Source of the DNA: Erysipelotrichaceae bacterium
Lineage (GTDB): Bacteria; Bacillota_I; Bacilli_A; Erysipelotrichales; Erysipelotrichaceae
Assembly: GCA_015058875.1 (NCBI GenBank)
Contig: SVBN01000005.1
Coordinates: forward strand, 1 to 64,000
Direction of reading: 5' to 3'
DNA length: 64,000 bases
The position numbers and the translations under genes are program-made. Shown one piece after another: positions 1-10,500 of the stretch. The notes under the pieces were generated by a model, which did not search any database, was not told the origin of the DNA, and worked only from the letters and a program-made list of their open reading frames with translations. How positions within the stretch are numbered: position 1 is the stretch's first letter; each line of letters opens with the position of its first letter.

Positions 1-711
1 TTCTCCGCTGTATGTCCAGCCGTGATCGTCATGGTAGATCATCAGCTTCGTCATCCCGCCGTCAATGCAGATATTCTCCCCGGTAATAAATCCCGCTTTC
101 TGCGAGCAGAGATACAGCACCATATTCGCGATGTCCATGGGATTGCCGACCCTTCCGGCAGGCTGCTGCAGAGCATCCGGTCCTTCATAGACCCGGAAGG
201 ATGTATCGATCCATCCCGGCGACACCGAATTCACGCGGATCCGGGGTCCCAGGGAAACCGCCATTGCATGCGTCAGGGCGCTGATCGCTCCTTTTGCGGC
301 GGTATAACTTTCGGTCTCAGGCTGGCTCATGCGGTCGCGGGAAGAGGAAATATTCACGACTGCGGCGTTCTCATTGAAATACGGCAGGAACAGCTTCGTC
401 AGATAAAACGGAGCGGCAGCCCCGACTGCCAGTGCATTCATGAATTCCTCATAAGAGCATTCATGAATCCCCTTCATCTTCGGCAAAGCGTTGTTAATCA
501 GATAATCGATATGTCCGTGTTTTCCGATCACATAGGAGACAAACTGTTCCAGCACAGCGGGATCGGAAATATCCCCGGTGTACCAGTCTCCTTCCTGAAT
601 GTCGATGATCTCAACTGATGCACCTTCTTCTTCAAATTGCTGTGCAATGCATTTTCCGATGCCCTGTGCTCCGCCGGTAATGACCGCTGTTTTTCCTTCA
701 AATTCCTTCAT
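1..711 (-). CDS. SDR family oxidoreductase (3' end truncated by window edge)
   Basis: Reverse-strand reading from ATG at 711 gives MKEFEGKTAVITGGAQGIGKCIAQQFEEEGA...; TGxxxGIG cofactor motif, YTAAK active-site motif, and ...ENICIDGGMTK typical SDR C-terminus. Confidence 0.88.
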   Translation of the reverse strand, partial: MKEFEGKTAVITGGAQGIGKCIAQQFEEEGASVEIIDIQEGDWYTGDISDPAVLEQFVSYVIGKHGHIDYLINNALPKMKGIHECSYEEFMNALAVGAAAPFYLTKLFLPYFNENAAVVNISSSRDRMSQPETESYTAAKGAISALTHAMAVSLGPRIRVNSVSPGWIDTSFRVYEGPDALQQPAGRVGNPMDIANMVLYLCSQKAGFITGENICIDGGMTKLMIYHDDHGWTYSGE

Positions 712-945
712 GTATGACCTCCGATGTAATCACGAATCCATCGTACCATGTATCACCGGATATCAGATATTCCTTCAGAAAAACACGATTTTCTTTTTTC
801 TGATGCAGATCCAGGGCACATCCCATATGACAGGCCGCAGCCGGTGCATTTTCAGCTGCAGATCATACGATATATCTTTTTTGCATTCCGCGATTCAAAG
901 CCTGCTGATATATAATCCCGTACCCTGATTCAGACTGAATGCAGA

Positions 946-994
946 TAAAAAAAGGCCATACCACAGACACTGATGTGACCGTCATATGACCTTA
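946..994 (-). terminator. Rho-independent terminator of the LPXTG surface-protein gene
   Basis: Minus strand AAGGTCATA...TATGGCCTTTTTTT: 9-bp stem (one G-U) followed by a T run. Confidence 0.65.
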
Positions 995-1047
995 TTCTGT
1001 TTCTGCTCTTTGCTGTCTTTCTGCAGGCGCAGCACTGCATTTCAGAA

Positions 1048-4000
1048 TCAGCCGAATATCTTTTTTCCGGTTGTGATCAATACTGTCAGACCGGTTAATG
1101 AAATCAGCAGGATGCACGCCCACAATCCCGGATCAGACGAATCACCGGTATCCGGCAGATAAGTGATCACCCTGGATTCACCGGACCCGGAAGATCCGGA
1201 AGATGTTTTTTCCGGCTTCGGCCTGTCCTTTATTGTCAGCGTTGTCTCAGCACTGCCGTCTCTGAAGTTAAACTTTACGGTATGTACACCCGCAGACAAT
1301 TTATTCAGATAAGAAGCATTCAGCGCGGCATTCAGACTGCCTGAAGCTGCCGTATAGTTTGATGCCGCAATGACTGTACCATCCACTTCGATGCTTTCAA
1401 ACAGTGAGAATGTTTTGCTGTCATTGATATTTCTTTCGATCGTATAATCTGTTCCTGCCGCAGATCCTTTCTGCCACTGCGCATCCGTGCCCTTTGTGAC
1501 CGTATAGGCAATCACGTCTTCCGTGTATCTGAACAGCAATGTCACGGCATCTCCGGAAGGACTGCCGGTAATCTCCTCAAATTCGAGCTTTGCTTCGACA
1601 GCGGAACGAATGATATTGTTCTTGATCTCAGGCAGGAACATGATCAGCTGCTTTCCTGTTTCATATGAACTTGTATCTTTCATATAAACCTGGAAATAAT
1701 ACGTTGTTCCCTTTACCGGCGGCGCGGTGATGACATCACTACAGCCGCTGTCAGTGCACAGATGACCCAGTTCAATCGAAACCTCACCGGTTTTCTTCTC
1801 AAAGAGAGGTTTCATTGTAGTCGTCTTCAGACGATAGTATGTACTGTCTGCTTCCGTACCGTCCGCATAGATCATGAAACCATTTACATTCATGCACATT
1901 TTTCCATACAGAATCAGATTTGCCGTTACCGTGGAAGAGAAATCATATAAATTCGTATAATTCTCATCCGTGTACCAGCCCATGAATGTATATCCTGTTT
2001 CTGCCGGATCTTCCGGTTTCTGAACTTTTTCGCCATCTTTTACAAATACGGGCTCCGGAGTTGTTCCCTGACCATTCATGTCAAAAGTCACAACATGAGT
2101 CCCTTTGGGAGCGATAACAACTTTCTCCGCTATATCTGCAGTTGATATTGATTTGCTGATGGTGAGGTGCGTGCCATATGGGTGTATTCCGGTAGTTTTA
2201 TGAGCCGGATGCGGCTCTGTAATCATATCTGAATCAATATCGATAGCATCGTATGCAAGAACAGCATACTCCCCTTCGGCAATAACGCCCGTTATGCCCG
2301 GACCGACCTTGATCGTTCCATATGCATAGAGGCCGGAATTATATTCATCTGTGTTTTTCGAAAGATCCGCAAAAACAGTCCCTCCGTTGATATAAATATT
2401 TCCTTTTCTCTTGTAATAATCATCACCAGCCTTGATCGGACCGGTCACTGTCCCGCCGTTGATCACAGCATCCCCTTCATACACATGTATACCCGTCGTA
2501 TCTACAGTTCCGTCTTCAATCACGAGGCCTTTAAGGGCCAGCATTCCGCCGGAACCGCCTGTAGCAGTCACTGTTCCGCTTTTGACTGTAATATAATCGG
2601 CATAGATTCCGTCATGGTTTCCTCCGCTTCCCAATGCTTCAATATGACTGTTCTGGATTGTGACTTCTGATGCTCCGCCGGTGCCAACAATCGGATCTGA
2701 CGGATCATCGAAGACAATATCCGCACCATCGAAGATCAGTTTTGCACTGTTATCCGCCCTGATACCGTCCGCAAGCTGAAAATGAGAATCAAATACTGCC
2801 TGACCGGTAATCGTCAGTTCGAAGCCGCCGGTGCCATCAACTTCAATGAGTGCTTTTGCTACGGAAAGAGAAATATCATTTTTCAGCTTCGGATTATCCA
2901 GGGTCAATGTATGTGTTGCGGAATCATATTTCACGGAACCTCCGTCATGATATACGTCGTCGCAGTTCTCGCTTGTAATCTGTTCTCCGAAAAACTTTAC
3001 GGGATATGTTTCTGCCGGGTCTGTCACTTCTATGACATATTCAATACCATTGATCGTTACTGTCAGGGTTTCAGCCGTATCAAAGGAATGATGAGAGATG
3101 ACCATCCATTCACCATCCTGATTCTCGACTGAGAACAGTTCCGGGGCACTGCTGAGTGCCGATGTCACTTCACCGCTCAATCCCAGGGCATTCAGGATTG
3201 TATTGAGTTCAACGGATGTTCCTCCGGACAGTACATACTGCAGAGTGTTATAGGTAAACTCAACGGTATAGAAAGAGAAACCTTCTGTTTCTGCTTTTAC
3301 CGCATTTCCTTCCGCACTGATCTCCAGCAATTCAGCCTCTCCGTCCGCGACATGATATACAGCCGCGTCCAGATTATGATCCCCGATTTCGGCTGCGGCG
3401 AATTCAATTGTCACTTTCGTGCCGTCCGCCGGCTGAACTTCATTGCCGTCCTGATCGAGCACTTTAATATCAAATGTATAGGAAACGGCGACTGTTACAT
3501 CCGCGGCCCGGACATTTTCCACTGCCGCATCAACATCCTGCCGGCACTCATCTGCAGCAGGTTCAACAGAAAGAGATACACCTTCCGGGAAAACCCCTTC
3601 TCCGGCAGTTAAGGCAACGGTTACGCCGCCTGCTGTTTTTGTATCCGTGAAGGCAGGATAAAAAATCTCTGCCGGACCTTGTTCCATCACCTCGGCATCC
3701 TGTGATTCCGATTCATTTTCTGCCGCTTCCGGAACAGATTCCCCGTCAGTATCCGAATTGTCTTCTGCGGCTGCAGTTTCATCCGGGCTGTCTGTAATCT
3801 GACTGCTGTCTGCTTCAGCCTCATCTGCTTCCGCAGAAACCGAATCTTCCCGCATGCCGGTTTCTTCCGAAACGGGTGTCAGGCTTTCTTCCGGAATTTC
3901 TTCATCAGACTCCGCATCTTCGGATCGTTCTTCTTCCTCTTCACGATAGTCTGCTTCAGCGGTTTCCTCCGCCTCCTCTTCCGGAGCAGATTCTGCGGCA

Positions 4001-4197
4001 TTTCCCATGCTGTTTTCCACATCAGCAAAGCTTTCCGGAACAGCGTCCTCTGCTGTCTCTTCCATAGTAATTGTTTCTGCAGACTGTTCTTCTGTTTCCG
4101 CTTCGGCACGGACTGTGGTCGGCAATAAATGCAGATGGCCTGACAGCAATGAGATGGCTGTCACGATACTGATGATTTTCAAGTCTGATCTTCTCAT
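1048..4197 (-). CDS. LPXTG-anchored cell-surface protein with acidic stalk, beta-helix-like carbohydrate-binding region, InlB-type repeat and X2-like domain
   Basis: 1049-aa ORF; signal peptide; long E/D/A/S-rich N-terminal region; GGTV-type repeats; VTFDMNGQGT...GYTFMGWYTDENY (InlB B-repeat); C-terminal LPDTG plus hydrophobic segment plus KK. Confidence 0.85.
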   Translation of the reverse strand: MRRSDLKIISIVTAISLLSGHLHLLPTTVRAEAETEEQSAETITMEETAEDAVPESFADVENSMGNAAESAPEEEAEETAEADYREEEEERSEDAESDEEIPEESLTPVSEETGMREDSVSAEADEAEADSSQITDSPDETAAAEDNSDTDGESVPEAAENESESQDAEVMEQGPAEIFYPAFTDTKTAGGVTVALTAGEGVFPEGVSLSVEPAADECRQDVDAAVENVRAADVTVAVSYTFDIKVLDQDGNEVQPADGTKVTIEFAAAEIGDHNLDAAVYHVADGEAELLEISAEGNAVKAETEGFSFYTVEFTYNTLQYVLSGGTSVELNTILNALGLSGEVTSALSSAPELFSVENQDGEWMVISHHSFDTAETLTVTINGIEYVIEVTDPAETYPVKFFGEQITSENCDDVYHDGGSVKYDSATHTLTLDNPKLKNDISLSVAKALIEVDGTGGFELTITGQAVFDSHFQLADGIRADNSAKLIFDGADIVFDDPSDPIVGTGGASEVTIQNSHIEALGSGGNHDGIYADYITVKSGTVTATGGSGGMLALKGLVIEDGTVDTTGIHVYEGDAVINGGTVTGPIKAGDDYYKRKGNIYINGGTVFADLSKNTDEYNSGLYAYGTIKVGPGITGVIAEGEYAVLAYDAIDIDSDMITEPHPAHKTTGIHPYGTHLTISKSISTADIAEKVVIAPKGTHVVTFDMNGQGTTPEPVFVKDGEKVQKPEDPAETGYTFMGWYTDENYTNLYDFSSTVTANLILYGKMCMNVNGFMIYADGTEADSTYYRLKTTTMKPLFEKKTGEVSIELGHLCTDSGCSDVITAPPVKGTTYYFQVYMKDTSSYETGKQLIMFLPEIKNNIIRSAVEAKLEFEEITGSPSGDAVTLLFRYTEDVIAYTVTKGTDAQWQKGSAAGTDYTIERNINDSKTFSLFESIEVDGTVIAASNYTAASGSLNAALNASYLNKLSAGVHTVKFNFRDGSAETTLTIKDRPKPEKTSSGSSGSGESRVITYLPDTGDSSDPGLWACILLISLTGLTVLITTGKKIFG

Positions 4198-4346
4198 CGT
4201 CCAACTCCCCGAAAAATGCAGTCACCCGATGTCTTCGGATGATATTCTAACTGTATCATACAATGGGATCTTACATAATGAAAAATCTGTTGAATGATCA
4301 TCAGAAAAGCACCTTTCCGATGCATCGGAATATCTCAGCAGTTTCT

Positions 4347-5249
4347 TCATATGATCAGATTGATCAGGATTCCGCTCATCAGGGAATACAGCATGATGAA
4401 GGCAATATATACCGCAAACAGCCTGATGCCCATGACGATTTTCAGGGCGCCGAGATTGGTGATCTTTGTGGCCGGGCCGGTAATCATGAAAGCCGCCGCA
4501 CTGCCCATGCTCATGCCCATCTCCAGCCATTCCTGCAGAAGCGGGATCGTGCCCCCGCCGCAGGCATACAGCGGTACGCCGACCGTCGCAGCCATCAATA
4601 CGCCCCAGGCCTGACTCCCTCCGAAAAGATCCGTCATGACATGCCCGGGAACATAGCGCTGAAACAATGCGGAAAAAACAATGCCCGCAAAGAAATATCC
4701 GCCCGTTGCCCTCAGATTCCGCCCGAGATTTTTAACATAACGCACAAACAGATTCGGATCTGTATCTCTGCCGGATCGTTCTTCAAATCCGGAGAAATCA
4801 AAGAAATCCCTGTCCGCATAAAACAGATGTACAGCAAGACCTGCCGCAATGCCGCAGATAAAGCAGGAGATGATTCTCACCACCAGCGCTTTTGTACCAA
4901 GCGCCGCGCTGTAGATAATCAGCTGCGGATTCAGCAGGATCGAAGCCATCATAAATGCGGCCAGCCAGTCTTCCCGCATGCCCTGTCTGCGGAAGGATGC
5001 CGCAACCGGTATTGTTCCGTACATGCAAAGCGGGGATGCAATGCCGAGCAGACATGCCGGCACGATGCCGGAGATCCCCCATTTCGTATTCTTCATCCGC
5101 ACAAACATCCGGTGTATCCCGTCTTTGGCAAAGACCGAGATAAATGAACCGATCATCATGCCGAGCGCCCAGTAGACAATGATCTGCCGGAACTGCAGCT
5201 CCGCGTAATACCAGAGATAAACCAGTTCCCGCTTCAGTATCTCAATCAT
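4347..5249 (-). CDS. Permease (DUF318/YraQ-ArsP-like family)
   Basis: Multi-TM protein with SPLCMYGTIPVAAS and GVPLYACGGGTIPLL...AFMITGPATKITNL motifs; likely start MIEILKREL at 5249, overlapping the upstream stop. Confidence 0.75.
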   Translation of the reverse strand: MIEILKRELVYLWYYAELQFRQIIVYWALGMMIGSFISVFAKDGIHRMFVRMKNTKWGISGIVPACLLGIASPLCMYGTIPVAASFRRQGMREDWLAAFMMASILLNPQLIIYSAALGTKALVVRIISCFICGIAAGLAVHLFYADRDFFDFSGFEERSGRDTDPNLFVRYVKNLGRNLRATGGYFFAGIVFSALFQRYVPGHVMTDLFGGSQAWGVLMAATVGVPLYACGGGTIPLLQEWLEMGMSMGSAAAFMITGPATKITNLGALKIVMGIRLFAVYIAFIMLYSLMSGILINLII

Positions 5250-6270
5250 CAATATTGACCAGTTCATACTTCCGGGTACCAAGCCCGATCGCTTCCCCAT
5301 GTTCCAGTGCATGAATGCCGTGCTTTGATTCGATCCGCTTCACCAGCGATGCGCTGCCTTCCGCCTGATAAACCAGATCCACGCACGCCTGATCCAGCGC
5401 CACCGGATCAAAGGAAGCCAGGATGCCGATATCATGGATATCCGGCTCTGCCGGGTTTCCGTCGCAGTCGCAGTCCACGGACAGACGGTTCATGACATTG
5501 ATGTAGATAATATGATCCTCACCGACATGATCCTTTACCGCACTGACCATCTCCGCCAGCGCTTCCAGCCAGGCGTCCTGATCGCTGTGCATGATACTGC
5601 CCGAGGTTCGTGTTCCGGCGCTGTGCACCAGCACCTTGCCGGAAGCCGAGGACATTCCGATGCCGACATTCTTGATCGCGCCGCCGAAGCCTGCCATGGC
5701 GTGTCCCTTGAAATGGGAAAGAATGATCCAGTCGGTGTAATTCTCCGCATGAGAGCCGAGAATCGCCCGGTCCAGACGCGTTCCGCCGGTGACCGGCCAT
5801 TCCGTTTCCCCTTCCTCATCCATCAGGTCAAACGCCGCGATTGCCGTGAAGCCGTGATCTTCCGCAACCTGTTTATGCATGGCAGAAGAAGCGCGGGATC
5901 CGCCGTACGCCGTATTGCATTCCACGATGGTTCCGTCCACTTTCCCAACAAGATCTGCGATCAGTTCCGGACGCAGATAATTGCTTGCCGGAGGTTCTCC
6001 GGTGGAAATCTTGACTGCCGTATTTCCCGAAGGCTGCCAGCCCAGCCGATCATACAGACGGACCAGTCCTTCCGCGGAAATATCCGAGGTGAAATAAACT
6101 GCCGCAGCATCTGTTTCCGCTTCCGCCGATGCAGGCGCTTCGGATACCTCTGCAGGCACATCTGCCGCATCGCTTCCGGCAGTGACTGCAGGTTCTTCCT
6201 GTTTCTGCGTGCCGCAGCCGCTCATCACAAATGCAAGGGCAGAAATGATTCCGATCAGTTTTCTGTTCAT
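5242..6270 (-). CDS. DUF362 domain-containing lipoprotein
   Basis: Lipobox ...FVMSGC; body ...SHFKGHAMAGFGGAIKNVGIGMSSASGK typical of DUF362. Confidence 0.8.
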   Translation of the reverse strand: MNRKLIGIISALAFVMSGCGTQKQEEPAVTAGSDAADVPAEVSEAPASAEAETDAAAVYFTSDISAEGLVRLYDRLGWQPSGNTAVKISTGEPPASNYLRPELIADLVGKVDGTIVECNTAYGGSRASSAMHKQVAEDHGFTAIAAFDLMDEEGETEWPVTGGTRLDRAILGSHAENYTDWIILSHFKGHAMAGFGGAIKNVGIGMSSASGKVLVHSAGTRTSGSIMHSDQDAWLEALAEMVSAVKDHVGEDHIIYINVMNRLSVDCDCDGNPAEPDIHDIGILASFDPVALDQACVDLVYQAEGSASLVKRIESKHGIHALEHGEAIGLGTRKYELVNIDD

Positions 6271-6367
6271 ACCGGTTCCTCCTGTTCTGATTGATACGCG
6301 TACAATATGACATGCGTGTCTTATATGTCAATCATATACCCATATTTTCATTTAAGACAGAAACATG

Positions 6368-6410
6368 CAAAAACCGGAATGATCTGCCTGCGGCGGAACG
6401 TTCCGGTCTG
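6368..6410 (-). terminator. Terminator downstream of ruvB
   Basis: Minus strand ACCGGAA...TTCCGGTTTTT. Confidence 0.6.
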
Positions 6411-6413
6411 TTT

Positions 6414-7433
6414 TCAGAATAATGTGTTCTGGTTATGATGCGTGATGCCGAGATGCTTATATGCCTTCTCGGTCGCAACGCGTCCCCTGGAAGTGCGGTT
6501 GATAAAGCCGATCTGAATCAGATACGGTTCATAAACATCTTCCAGTGTCGTTGTTTCCTCACTGATGGAATTGGCCAGCGCTTCCAGTCCGACCGGTCCG
6601 CCATGGAACCGTTCGATAATGCCTCTGAGATATCTCAGGTCGACTTCATCCAGACCCAGGGAGTCCACCTGAAGACGGTTCAGGGAAGAATCCGCCAGTT
6701 CTCTGGAAATCACGCCGTTATTGAGCACCTGTGCAAAGTCGCGGATGCGTCTCAGCAGACGGTTGGCAATTCGCGGCGTACCGCGGGAGCGTCTTGCGAT
6801 CTCGGTCACGGCATCCGGATCGATTTCCACATTCAGAACCCTGGCCGTTCTGCGCACGATCTGCTCGAGCTGTTCTGTCGTGTAATACTCCAGCTTGGAC
6901 ACAATGCCGAAGCGGTCGCGCAGCGGCGCGGAAAGATCGCCTGCTCTGGTGGTCGCGCCGACCAGCGTGAACGGCGGCAGCTCCAGCCGCACACTTCTGG
7001 CACTGGTGCCTTCGTTTCCGATCATGACGTCGATGACAAAGTCTTCCATGGCCGGATACAGCACTTCTTCCACGACCTTGGGCAGTCTGTGAATCTCATC
7101 GATAAACAGCACGTCGCCCGGATCCAGTACGGACAATACCGCCGCAAGATCCCCGGCCTTGGCGACGCTCGGTCCGCTGACCGTGCGGACTCTGGTGTGC
7201 ATTTCGTTTGCGAGAATGTAGGACAGCGTTGTCTTGCCGAGTCCCGGAGGACCGTACAGCAGCACATGGTCCAGCGCTTCATCCCTCTGCAGTGCAGCCT
7301 GGATAAAGATCTTCAGATTCTCCTTGAGCTTGTCCTGACCGACATACTCATCCAATGTCCGGGGACGGATCTGTTCCTCTTCATCTCCCGGCACGGCTTC
7401 GGCAGAAAGCAGTCTTTCGTTTTCACTCATCAT
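6414..7433 (-). CDS. ruvB: Holliday junction branch migration DNA helicase RuvB
   Basis: [12 protein letters not shown]...[14 protein letters not shown]...[13 protein letters not shown]; adjacent to ruvA. Confidence 0.98.
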   Translation of the reverse strand: MMSENERLLSAEAVPGDEEEQIRPRTLDEYVGQDKLKENLKIFIQAALQRDEALDHVLLYGPPGLGKTTLSYILANEMHTRVRTVSGPSVAKAGDLAAVLSVLDPGDVLFIDEIHRLPKVVEEVLYPAMEDFVIDVMIGNEGTSARSVRLELPPFTLVGATTRAGDLSAPLRDRFGIVSKLEYYTTEQLEQIVRRTARVLNVEIDPDAVTEIARRSRGTPRIANRLLRRIRDFAQVLNNGVISRELADSSLNRLQVDSLGLDEVDLRYLRGIIERFHGGPVGLEALANSISEETTTLEDVYEPYLIQIGFINRTSRGRVATEKAYKHLGITHHNQNTLF

Positions 7434-7436
7434 TTA

Positions 7437-8033
7437 TCAGCCTCCAAGCTTCTGCTTCATCAGGAACTGCAGTCCCATCTTCAGATACTGCTGGCTTGTC
7501 AGTCCGGGCTTTTCACTCATCGCCTTTGCGGCCGAATTGATCTCGGCGCCCTTATAGCCGAGATTCTTCAGTCCCTCCAGCGCATCGCTGATTTCCGGCG
7601 GATACGACACCGCTTCACTCTTTGAGGAAGCGGACGGAACCTGAATCAGCTTGCCCTTCAGATCCAGGACGATCTGACTGGCTGTCTTTGCCCCGACGCC
7701 CGGCAGTGCCTTCAGTGCGGATACATTTCCCTGCTCCACAGCAGCTATAATGTTATTCATGCTGGATTTCCCGAGCATGTTCATTGCGGTCTTGGGACCG
7801 AGTCCCTTGACGGCAATCAGGCGGATAAACAGATCCTGTTCCTCCTGGGAAGAGAAGCCGTATAAAGCAACATCATTTTCCGTGATGTGCATGTAGGTAT
7901 AGATTCTGACTTCCTGATTCAGTGATATTTCATCGGTATGCGGATATGCGATGCGCCAGCCGATTCCCTGATTGTCCAGGATCACCCAGTCCGCGCCGTA
8001 CGCCGCTACTTTTCCCTGTATAAATGCAATCAC
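7437..8033 (-). CDS. ruvA: Holliday junction branch migration protein RuvA
   Basis: MIAFIQGKVAAYGADWVILDNQGIGWRI...VKGLGPKTAMNML...LPGVGAKTASQIVLDLKGKL. Confidence 0.97.
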   Translation of the reverse strand: MIAFIQGKVAAYGADWVILDNQGIGWRIAYPHTDEISLNQEVRIYTYMHITENDVALYGFSSQEEQDLFIRLIAVKGLGPKTAMNMLGKSSMNNIIAAVEQGNVSALKALPGVGAKTASQIVLDLKGKLIQVPSASSKSEAVSYPPEISDALEGLKNLGYKGAEINSAAKAMSEKPGLTSQQYLKMGLQFLMKQKLGG

Positions 8034-8050
8034 GGCCGTTCCTCTCTTTC

Positions 8051-9325
8051 CTATTCCTTAAAGTCCATAATATATGTTCCGACAATGACCTGGTCGCCAT
8101 CCTGTACTCCTGCTTCATAAAGCGCTGCTTCAACGCCCATTTTCTGCAGCGTTACAGCAAAGCGGTAGGTCTCTTCTTCCTTGTCGAAGTCCACCTGTTC
8201 CGCCAGACGGTCGATCTTGTCGCTCTCGACCTTCCATCTGCCGTTTCCGAGATTGATGATTTCAAACGCCGGACGCTTCGGTTCATAGCGGTAGACAACC
8301 GTCTCTTCCGGCGTCTCCGGATTCTCCTCTGCTTCTTTTCTGGCCTGCTCAATGCATTCCATTGCCGCATAGAGCACTTCCTTCAGTCCCTTATGTTCCA
8401 GCGTGCTGGTCTCATAGACTTTTACATCCGGATAGGCTTCACGGAACAGTTCCAGGAATTCCGGCGCCAGTTCATCGTCCATTTTGTTGGCGACGACAAT
8501 CTGCGGTTTCTTTTCCAGGTCCATGTCATATCTGGCAAGTTCTTCATTGATGATCCGGTAGTCATCCCGCGGATCGCGTTCCTCGCCGGACATGTCAATG
8601 ACATGGATCAGAACACGGCATCTGCGGATATGGCGCAGGAACTCATGTCCCAGACCCTTTCCTTCGGATGCGCCTTCGATCAGTCCGGGCATATCCGCCA
8701 GCACAAAGCTTCTGTCCTCATCCAGTGCAACGACACCGATGTTGGGCTCCAGCGTTGTAAACGGGTAGGAAGCGATTTCCGGACGGGCCGCACTGACAAC
8801 CGACAGGAATGTTGATTTGCCGACCGACGGGAAGCCGATCAGCCCGGCGTCCGCCAGCAGTCTGAGTTCCAATTGCAGCTCAAAGCTTTCGCCGATTTCA
8901 CCCGGCTGGGCATACTCCGGCGCGTTGTCCCTGGCTGTCGCAAAGTGATGGTTTCCGAGTCCGCCTTTGCCGCCGTGGGCAATGAGCACCTTCTGTCCCG
9001 GTTTCGTCAGATCCGCCATCAGGTCATTGTTGGCGGCGTTGCGCACCATCGTGCCGAGCGGCACCCGGATGGTCACATCCTCGCCGTCCTTGCCGTGCAT
9101 TTTCTTTGTCAGGCCGGGACTTCCGTTTCCGGCTTTGACGCTCTTTGTATAGCGCAGGCGGATCAGCGTTGTTTCATTCGTATCCACCTGGATGTAGATG
9201 TTTCCGCCGCGGCCTCCGTCTCCTCCGGAAGGGCCTCCGTTCGGGTAATATTTCTCATGACGGAATGCGACCGCGCCTTTGCCGCCGTCTCCCGCCTTTA
9301 CCTTGATTTTAATGAGATCAATCAT
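8051..9325 (-). CDS. obgE: GTPase Obg/CgtA
   Basis: MIDLIKIKVKAGDGGKGAVAFRHEKYYPNGGPSGGDGGRGG; G domain GFPSVGKSTFLS; upstream extension to 9358 contains a terminator, so 9325 is preferred as start. Confidence 0.97.
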   Translation of the reverse strand: MIDLIKIKVKAGDGGKGAVAFRHEKYYPNGGPSGGDGGRGGNIYIQVDTNETTLIRLRYTKSVKAGNGSPGLTKKMHGKDGEDVTIRVPLGTMVRNAANNDLMADLTKPGQKVLIAHGGKGGLGNHHFATARDNAPEYAQPGEIGESFELQLELRLLADAGLIGFPSVGKSTFLSVVSAARPEIASYPFTTLEPNIGVVALDEDRSFVLADMPGLIEGASEGKGLGHEFLRHIRRCRVLIHVIDMSGEERDPRDDYRIINEELARYDMDLEKKPQIVVANKMDDELAPEFLELFREAYPDVKVYETSTLEHKGLKEVLYAAMECIEQARKEAEENPETPEETVVYRYEPKRPAFEIINLGNGRWKVESDKIDRLAEQVDFDKEEETYRFAVTLQKMGVEAALYEAGVQDGDQVIVGTYIMDFKE

Positions 9326-9340
9326 CTGTGCCTCCTTCCG

Positions 9341-9370
9341 AAAAAAGCCCCCGATCAAATATCAGGAGCT
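9341..9370 (-). terminator. Terminator between rpmA and obgE
   Basis: Minus strand AGCTCCTGAT-ATTTG-ATCGGGGGCT then TTTTTT: 10-bp stem with two G-U pairs. Confidence 0.7.
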
Positions 9371-9394
9371 GTGTCTGCAAATCTGCTGAGCTGA

Positions 9395-9679
9395 TTAAGC
9401 CTTGGGATAAACAGAAACCTGTTTCTTGTCTCTGCCCAGACGCTCGTACTTCACAACACCGTCAGCCAGTGCGAATAAAGTATCATCTCCGCCCTTGGAT
9501 ACATTCTTACCGGGATAGATTCTTGTGCCTCTCTGACGGTAAATAATGGATCCTGCTGTGCAGAACTGTCCGTCTGCAACCTTGGCACCGAGTCTGCGGC
9601 CAGCGGAATCACGGCCGTTCTTGGTGGAAGATACACCCTTCTTGGATGCGAAGAACTGAATATCAAGCGTGAATTTCAT
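9395..9679 (-). CDS. rpmA: 50S ribosomal protein L27 (with Prp-cleavable N-terminal extension)
   Basis: [34 protein letters not shown]27 signature plus QFFASKKG processing motif. Confidence 0.98.
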   Translation of the reverse strand: MKFTLDIQFFASKKGVSSTKNGRDSAGRRLGAKVADGQFCTAGSIIYRQRGTRIYPGKNVSKGGDDTLFALADGVVKYERLGRDKKQVSVYPKA

Positions 9680-9683
9680 GGGA

Positions 9684-9995
9684 TTACACCTCCGTTTTTT
9701 TAATCTGTATAAATTGTTCTGCGATTTCCCGGATTGTCTCCAGCTGAATCATTCCCGTTTCCAGAACCGTCTGGGTCTTCTCGGAATCGTCTTCAGTTGT
9801 GATGGTGATCCGGTTGTTTTCAACCGTGCATTCCGCATCGCACTGCAGTTCGTACAATGCATTGCATAAGCCGGTCGATACTGCACTTACTGCCGCACAA
9901 ATCAGATCTTTTCCCGATTCGGCCGAACCGCTGTGGCCGCTGAGTTCAATCCTGCGGATTTTCCCTCCGTGCGTGCAAGTGCGGACTTTGATCAT
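9684..9995 (-). CDS. prp: Ribosomal-processing cysteine protease Prp (YsxB family)
   Basis: [28 protein letters not shown]; located between rplU and rpmA as is canonical. Confidence 0.93.
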   Translation of the reverse strand: MIKVRTCTHGGKIRRIELSGHSGSAESGKDLICAAVSAVSTGLCNALYELQCDAECTVENNRITITTEDDSEKTQTVLETGMIQLETIREIAEQFIQIKKTEV

Positions 9996-9996
9996 C

Positions 9997-10308
9997 TTAA
10001 GCCTCGATGGAAACGACTGTCAGCTTTGTATACGGCTGACGATGACCCTGCTTGCGGCGTGTGGAACCCTTCTTGGACTTGTACTTGAAGATGATGATCT
10101 TCTTGTCCTTGCCCTGCTTTTCAACCTTGCAGGTAACCTTCGCACCGTCTACATACGGTGTTCCGATCTTTGTTGCTGTGCCGGATACGAAGTTGACTTT
10201 GTCAAATACAACTTCATCCCCCGGATTGACATCCAGCTTTTCTACGAAGATGGACATTCCCTCTTCTACTTTCAGCTGTTTTCCGCCTGTTTCGATAACT
10301 GCGTACAT
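9997..10308 (-). CDS. rplU: 50S ribosomal protein L21
   Basis: [25 protein letters not shown]...[20 protein letters not shown]. Confidence 0.98.
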   Translation of the reverse strand: MYAVIETGGKQLKVEEGMSIFVEKLDVNPGDEVVFDKVNFVSGTATKIGTPYVDGAKVTCKVEKQGKDKKIIIFKYKSKKGSTRRKQGHRQPYTKLTVVSIEA

Positions 10309-10413
10309 TTTTGCACCTCCTGTCAGATTATCATAAGACGCGCCATGAAGGAGACTTTCGTGCTTAAATCCTTTTCTGAGCGGTTACAGACCTCTGTTAA
10401 GAGGGCTGATAAC
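10309..10413 (-). ncRNA. Candidate ribosomal protein L21 leader RNA
   Basis: ~100-nt untranslated leader between a good promoter and rplU, containing a CCTCTTAACAGAGG hairpin; position fits Firmicute L21 leaders; covariance model not run. Confidence 0.45.
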
Positions 10414-10419
10414 ATATAG

Positions 10420-10448
10420 ATATTAGCAGAAGACGTGTGCACCGTCAA
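10420..10448 (-). promoter_or_regulatory. Sigma-A-type promoter of rplU-prp-rpmA
   Basis: Minus strand TTGACG - 17 nt - TAATAT. Confidence 0.65.
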
Positions 10449-10500
10449 CAGATTTTTCACTTTCCGGACGGACAGAAACGGTACGCCTGTTTCCGCCGGA

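Noticed and set aside
3879-4109. Lys/Arg-rich 76-aa ORF overlapping the surface protein gene
   Set aside because: Frame-shifted reading of GAA/GAG-rich acidic stalk codons on the same strand; composition artefact.
6435-7625. 396-aa plus-strand ORF opposite ruvB/ruvA
   Set aside because: Antisense shadow of conserved genes.
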